DNA of 7,941 bases from JACJWR01 sp964627505 (GTDB lineage Bacteria; Actinomycetota; Actinomycetes; S36-B12; UBA10799): the NCBI GenBank assembly GCA_964627505.1, contig CAZVKB010000124.1:1-7941 (forward strand). The letters run 5' to 3'. Every line of letters begins with the position of its first letter. Positions within the stretch are counted from its first letter, which is position 1. The notes beneath the pieces were generated by a model, which had not been told where the DNA came from, ran no database searches, and saw nothing but the letters and a program-made list of their open reading frames with translations. Positions 6,797 to 7,941 of this stretch are shown here, one piece after another. A program made the translations under genes and the position numbers.

Positions 6797-6855
6797 TCGG
6801 CAGGACGACCATTGTGTTGAATCGGTTAGGCCACAGCCACCTCAGTCGCGCGAAT

Positions 6856-7065
6856 CTAGGTGCCCAGACCGGCGTCGTGGAAGCCAACCTTGCGGTGGCT
6901 CCCGTCGCAAAACGGTTTCTTCGCACTCTGCCCACAGCGGCAGAGAAACACCCGTTCGGCTTCTGAAATCACCGTACCGTCAGCAGCCCGTACCTCAGCA
7001 TCGCCAGTGACTTCAAGTGGGCCGTCGGCCCCAACTGTGATCACGACTTTGGCTTTGTCTGCCAT
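6856..7065 (-). CDS. Small CDGSH iron-sulfur protein
   Basis: A 69-residue single-domain CDGSH (mitoNEET-type) protein. The motif CRCGQSAKKPFCDGSH (42-57) supplies three cysteines (42, 44, 53) and one histidine (57), the standard ligands of the redox-active [2Fe-2S] cluster. The preceding GPLEVTGDAEVRAADG segment (15-30) is the usual beta-rich lead-in of short bacterial members. There is no signal peptide or membrane segment, so it is cytosolic. Known members take part in electron transfer or iron/redox handling; no partner can be named here. The ATG at 7065 is preceded by a strong ribosome binding site, GGAAGGGG, five bases away. It reads in the same direction as the metalloprotease gene, 123 bp downstream of it, and faces eutC. 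Confidence 0.93.
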   Translation of the reverse strand: MADKAKVVITVGADGPLEVTGDAEVRAADGTVISEAERVFLCRCGQSAKKPFCDGSHRKVGFHDAGLGT

Positions 7066-7070
7066 TGCTA

Positions 7071-7078
7071 CCCCTTCC
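7071..7078 (-). promoter_or_regulatory. Strong ribosome binding site of the CDGSH gene
   Basis: Read on the minus strand, GGAAGGGG ends five bases before the ATG at 7065. It fixes the start and implies efficient translation of this small protein. Confidence 0.65.
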
Positions 7079-7147
7079 CGTGTGTGCGACCAGTTTCGGT
7101 ATTAGCCGAGCATGGTCTCAGATTACTCATCTGTGCGGATCAACGGA

Positions 7148-7159
7148 CGCCACGTGGCG
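7148..7159. repeat. Perfect 12-bp palindrome upstream of the CDGSH gene
   Basis: CGCCACGTGGCG is its own reverse complement. It lies 83-94 bases before the CDGSH start and 30-41 bases after the metalloprotease stop, in the 123-bp gap between these two minus-strand genes. The position would suit an operator for a dimeric regulator of the CDGSH gene. A role at the end of the metalloprotease transcript is also possible. No clear -35/-10 pair was found beside it; only a -10-like TAATAC on the minus strand at 7104-7099. Confidence 0.4.
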
Positions 7160-7188
7160 AAGCACCAGATTCCGACCCTGCTGCCGAC

Positions 7189-7941
7189 TCACACCAAGGG
7201 AACGCAAGGGGTATCCCCTACCTGCGCAAGACCAGCCAAGTCACCAGCCGCGAAGTCCCGCAGCCCGCTGAGTTGCGGGGCCATCAACTGGGTTGGATCA
7301 CTGACGTGATCCAACCCGACCACGTGACCGAGTTCGTGCAGCATGACCGCGCGCAGCGCTGCCCGGTCGGCGTTCGCCGGATTGATCGCATCGAGTGTCA
7401 CCATGCCGCTGACATAGGTTTTGACGTCTTCGTCGGGGCGTTCGATCATCACCGGTCCACCATGCCCGGCAATGTCGGGCTGGGGACTAAGTGACCACGC
7501 AATCAGAATGGGCGCCCAAGTATCGCCGTAGCGGTCAGGTTGGTAGGCGGGACGTTGATCACTTGGAAGCTCGTCGGTTTGGCCATCAAGCACAAAACGT
7601 ATCCCCGTCGCAGCGCTCAGTTCCACGAGGGCATCAGCCACCACCTGGTATCCGAAGGCCGGACCCAGTTCGGGGTTCACCCGGACATGCCACACCCGAC
7701 ACGGCGAGAAGCCCACCGGCGCCCCATCAGATTGCGTGTGCAGGAAGGCATAACCCGAAGTTGCCGCAGTCCTTTGGGCTGGCGCGCTCACTGCCGGGAG
7801 CACGCGGGCGGGCTCCTCCCCCGCACCCGGGGTCGGCGAGTGGGCGGACTGTCCGTTCGACGTGCGATCGCCAACGGTTTTCCCCAAACCCATGCCGACC
7901 AGTAATCCCAGAACACACAACACACCCACGAGCCACCATGA
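7189..7941 (-). CDS. Matrixin-like zinc metalloprotease, N-terminus cut by window edge
   Basis: A predicted membrane-anchored or secreted zinc endopeptidase of the metzincin clan. The frame stays open to the right edge (the last visible codons give SWWLVGVLCVLGLLVGMGLG), so the true start lies outside and the GTG at 7929 is unlikely to be it. That hydrophobic stretch is a transmembrane anchor or signal peptide. Residues about 20-58 (counted from 7929) are a Pro/Ala/Ser/Gly-rich linker. The catalytic domain follows, with CRVWHVRVNPE at about 77-87, YGDTWAPILIAW (134-145) and VSGMVTLDA (173-181). The zinc site is HELGHVVGLDH (198-208; bases 7306-7338), with three His ligands and the Glu199 base; the Met-turn is LMAP, Met216. 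Cys77 and Cys242 may form a disulfide. The protein acts outside the membrane; its substrate is unknown. There is no visible link with the amine genes. Confidence 0.87.
   Translation of the reverse strand, partial: SWWLVGVLCVLGLLVGMGLGKTVGDRTSNGQSAHSPTPGAGEEPARVLPAVSAPAQRTAATSGYAFLHTQSDGAPVGFSPCRVWHVRVNPELGPAFGYQVVADALVELSAATGIRFVLDGQTDELPSDQRPAYQPDRYGDTWAPILIAWSLSPQPDIAGHGGPVMIERPDEDVKTYVSGMVTLDAINPANADRAALRAVMLHELGHVVGLDHVSDPTQLMAPQLSGLRDFAAGDLAGLAQVGDTPCVPLV
7290..7317. repeat. Perfect 12-bp inverted repeat within the metalloprotease gene
   Basis: GGGTTGGATCAC (7290-7301) and GTGATCCAACCC (7306-7317) are exact reverse complements around a 4-base loop (TGAC). The arms fall on the codons from Gly205 to Thr213, which include the third zinc-ligand histidine (208). 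The structure is seen directly; whether it has any function beyond coding is unknown. Confidence 0.55.

Noticed and set aside
7084..7494. Plus-strand open frame opposite the metalloprotease
   Set aside because: The opposite frame carries a complete zinc-protease motif and Met-turn, whereas this one shows no family features.

Overview
This window is ordinary chromosomal-type DNA from a high-GC bacterium, most likely an actinomycete (Actinomycetota). The grounds are strong G/C preference at third codon positions, GTG starts, tight 4-bp gene overlaps, and the style of several proteins (NimA-like flavin-binding protein, short CDGSH protein, membrane-anchored matrixin). I cannot name a genus from the sequence alone. 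Eight protein genes fill almost all of it. There is no RNA gene, insertion sequence, CRISPR array or phage gene that I can support.

Left part (1-4360, plus strand): a class III PLP aminotransferase, cut by the left window edge; a small PPOX/NimA-like flavin-binding protein; a DAO-type FAD-dependent amine/amino-acid oxidoreductase; and, after a 46-bp gap with a clear ribosome binding site, a glutaryl-CoA dehydrogenase. The first three overlap by 4 bp at each junction and are almost certainly one translationally coupled operon. Middle part (4459-6719, plus strand): eutB and eutC, the two subunits of adenosylcobalamin-dependent ethanolamine ammonia-lyase, again overlapping by 4 bp. The 98-bp gap before eutB holds a 10-bp direct repeat and a possible promoter. 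Right part (minus strand): a 69-residue CDGSH iron-sulfur protein and, upstream of it in its own reading direction, a matrixin-type zinc metalloprotease with an N-terminal hydrophobic anchor, cut by the right window edge. The eut genes and the CDGSH gene converge on a 136-bp gap holding a GC-rich hairpin, the likely shared terminator.

The plus-strand genes fit a catabolic block for small amines: ethanolamine is split by EutBC to acetaldehyde and ammonia, while an amine oxidoreductase, an omega-type aminotransferase and glutaryl-CoA dehydrogenase could serve cadaverine/lysine or a related amine on its way to glutaryl-CoA and crotonyl-CoA. That link is inference; individual family assignments are firm. 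I found no convincing undescribed system. The most notable leftovers are the direct repeat with a possible leaderless promoter before eutB, a perfect 12-bp inverted repeat inside the metalloprotease active-site codons, a 12-bp palindrome upstream of the CDGSH gene, and the unexplained flavin-binding protein locked into the amine operon.
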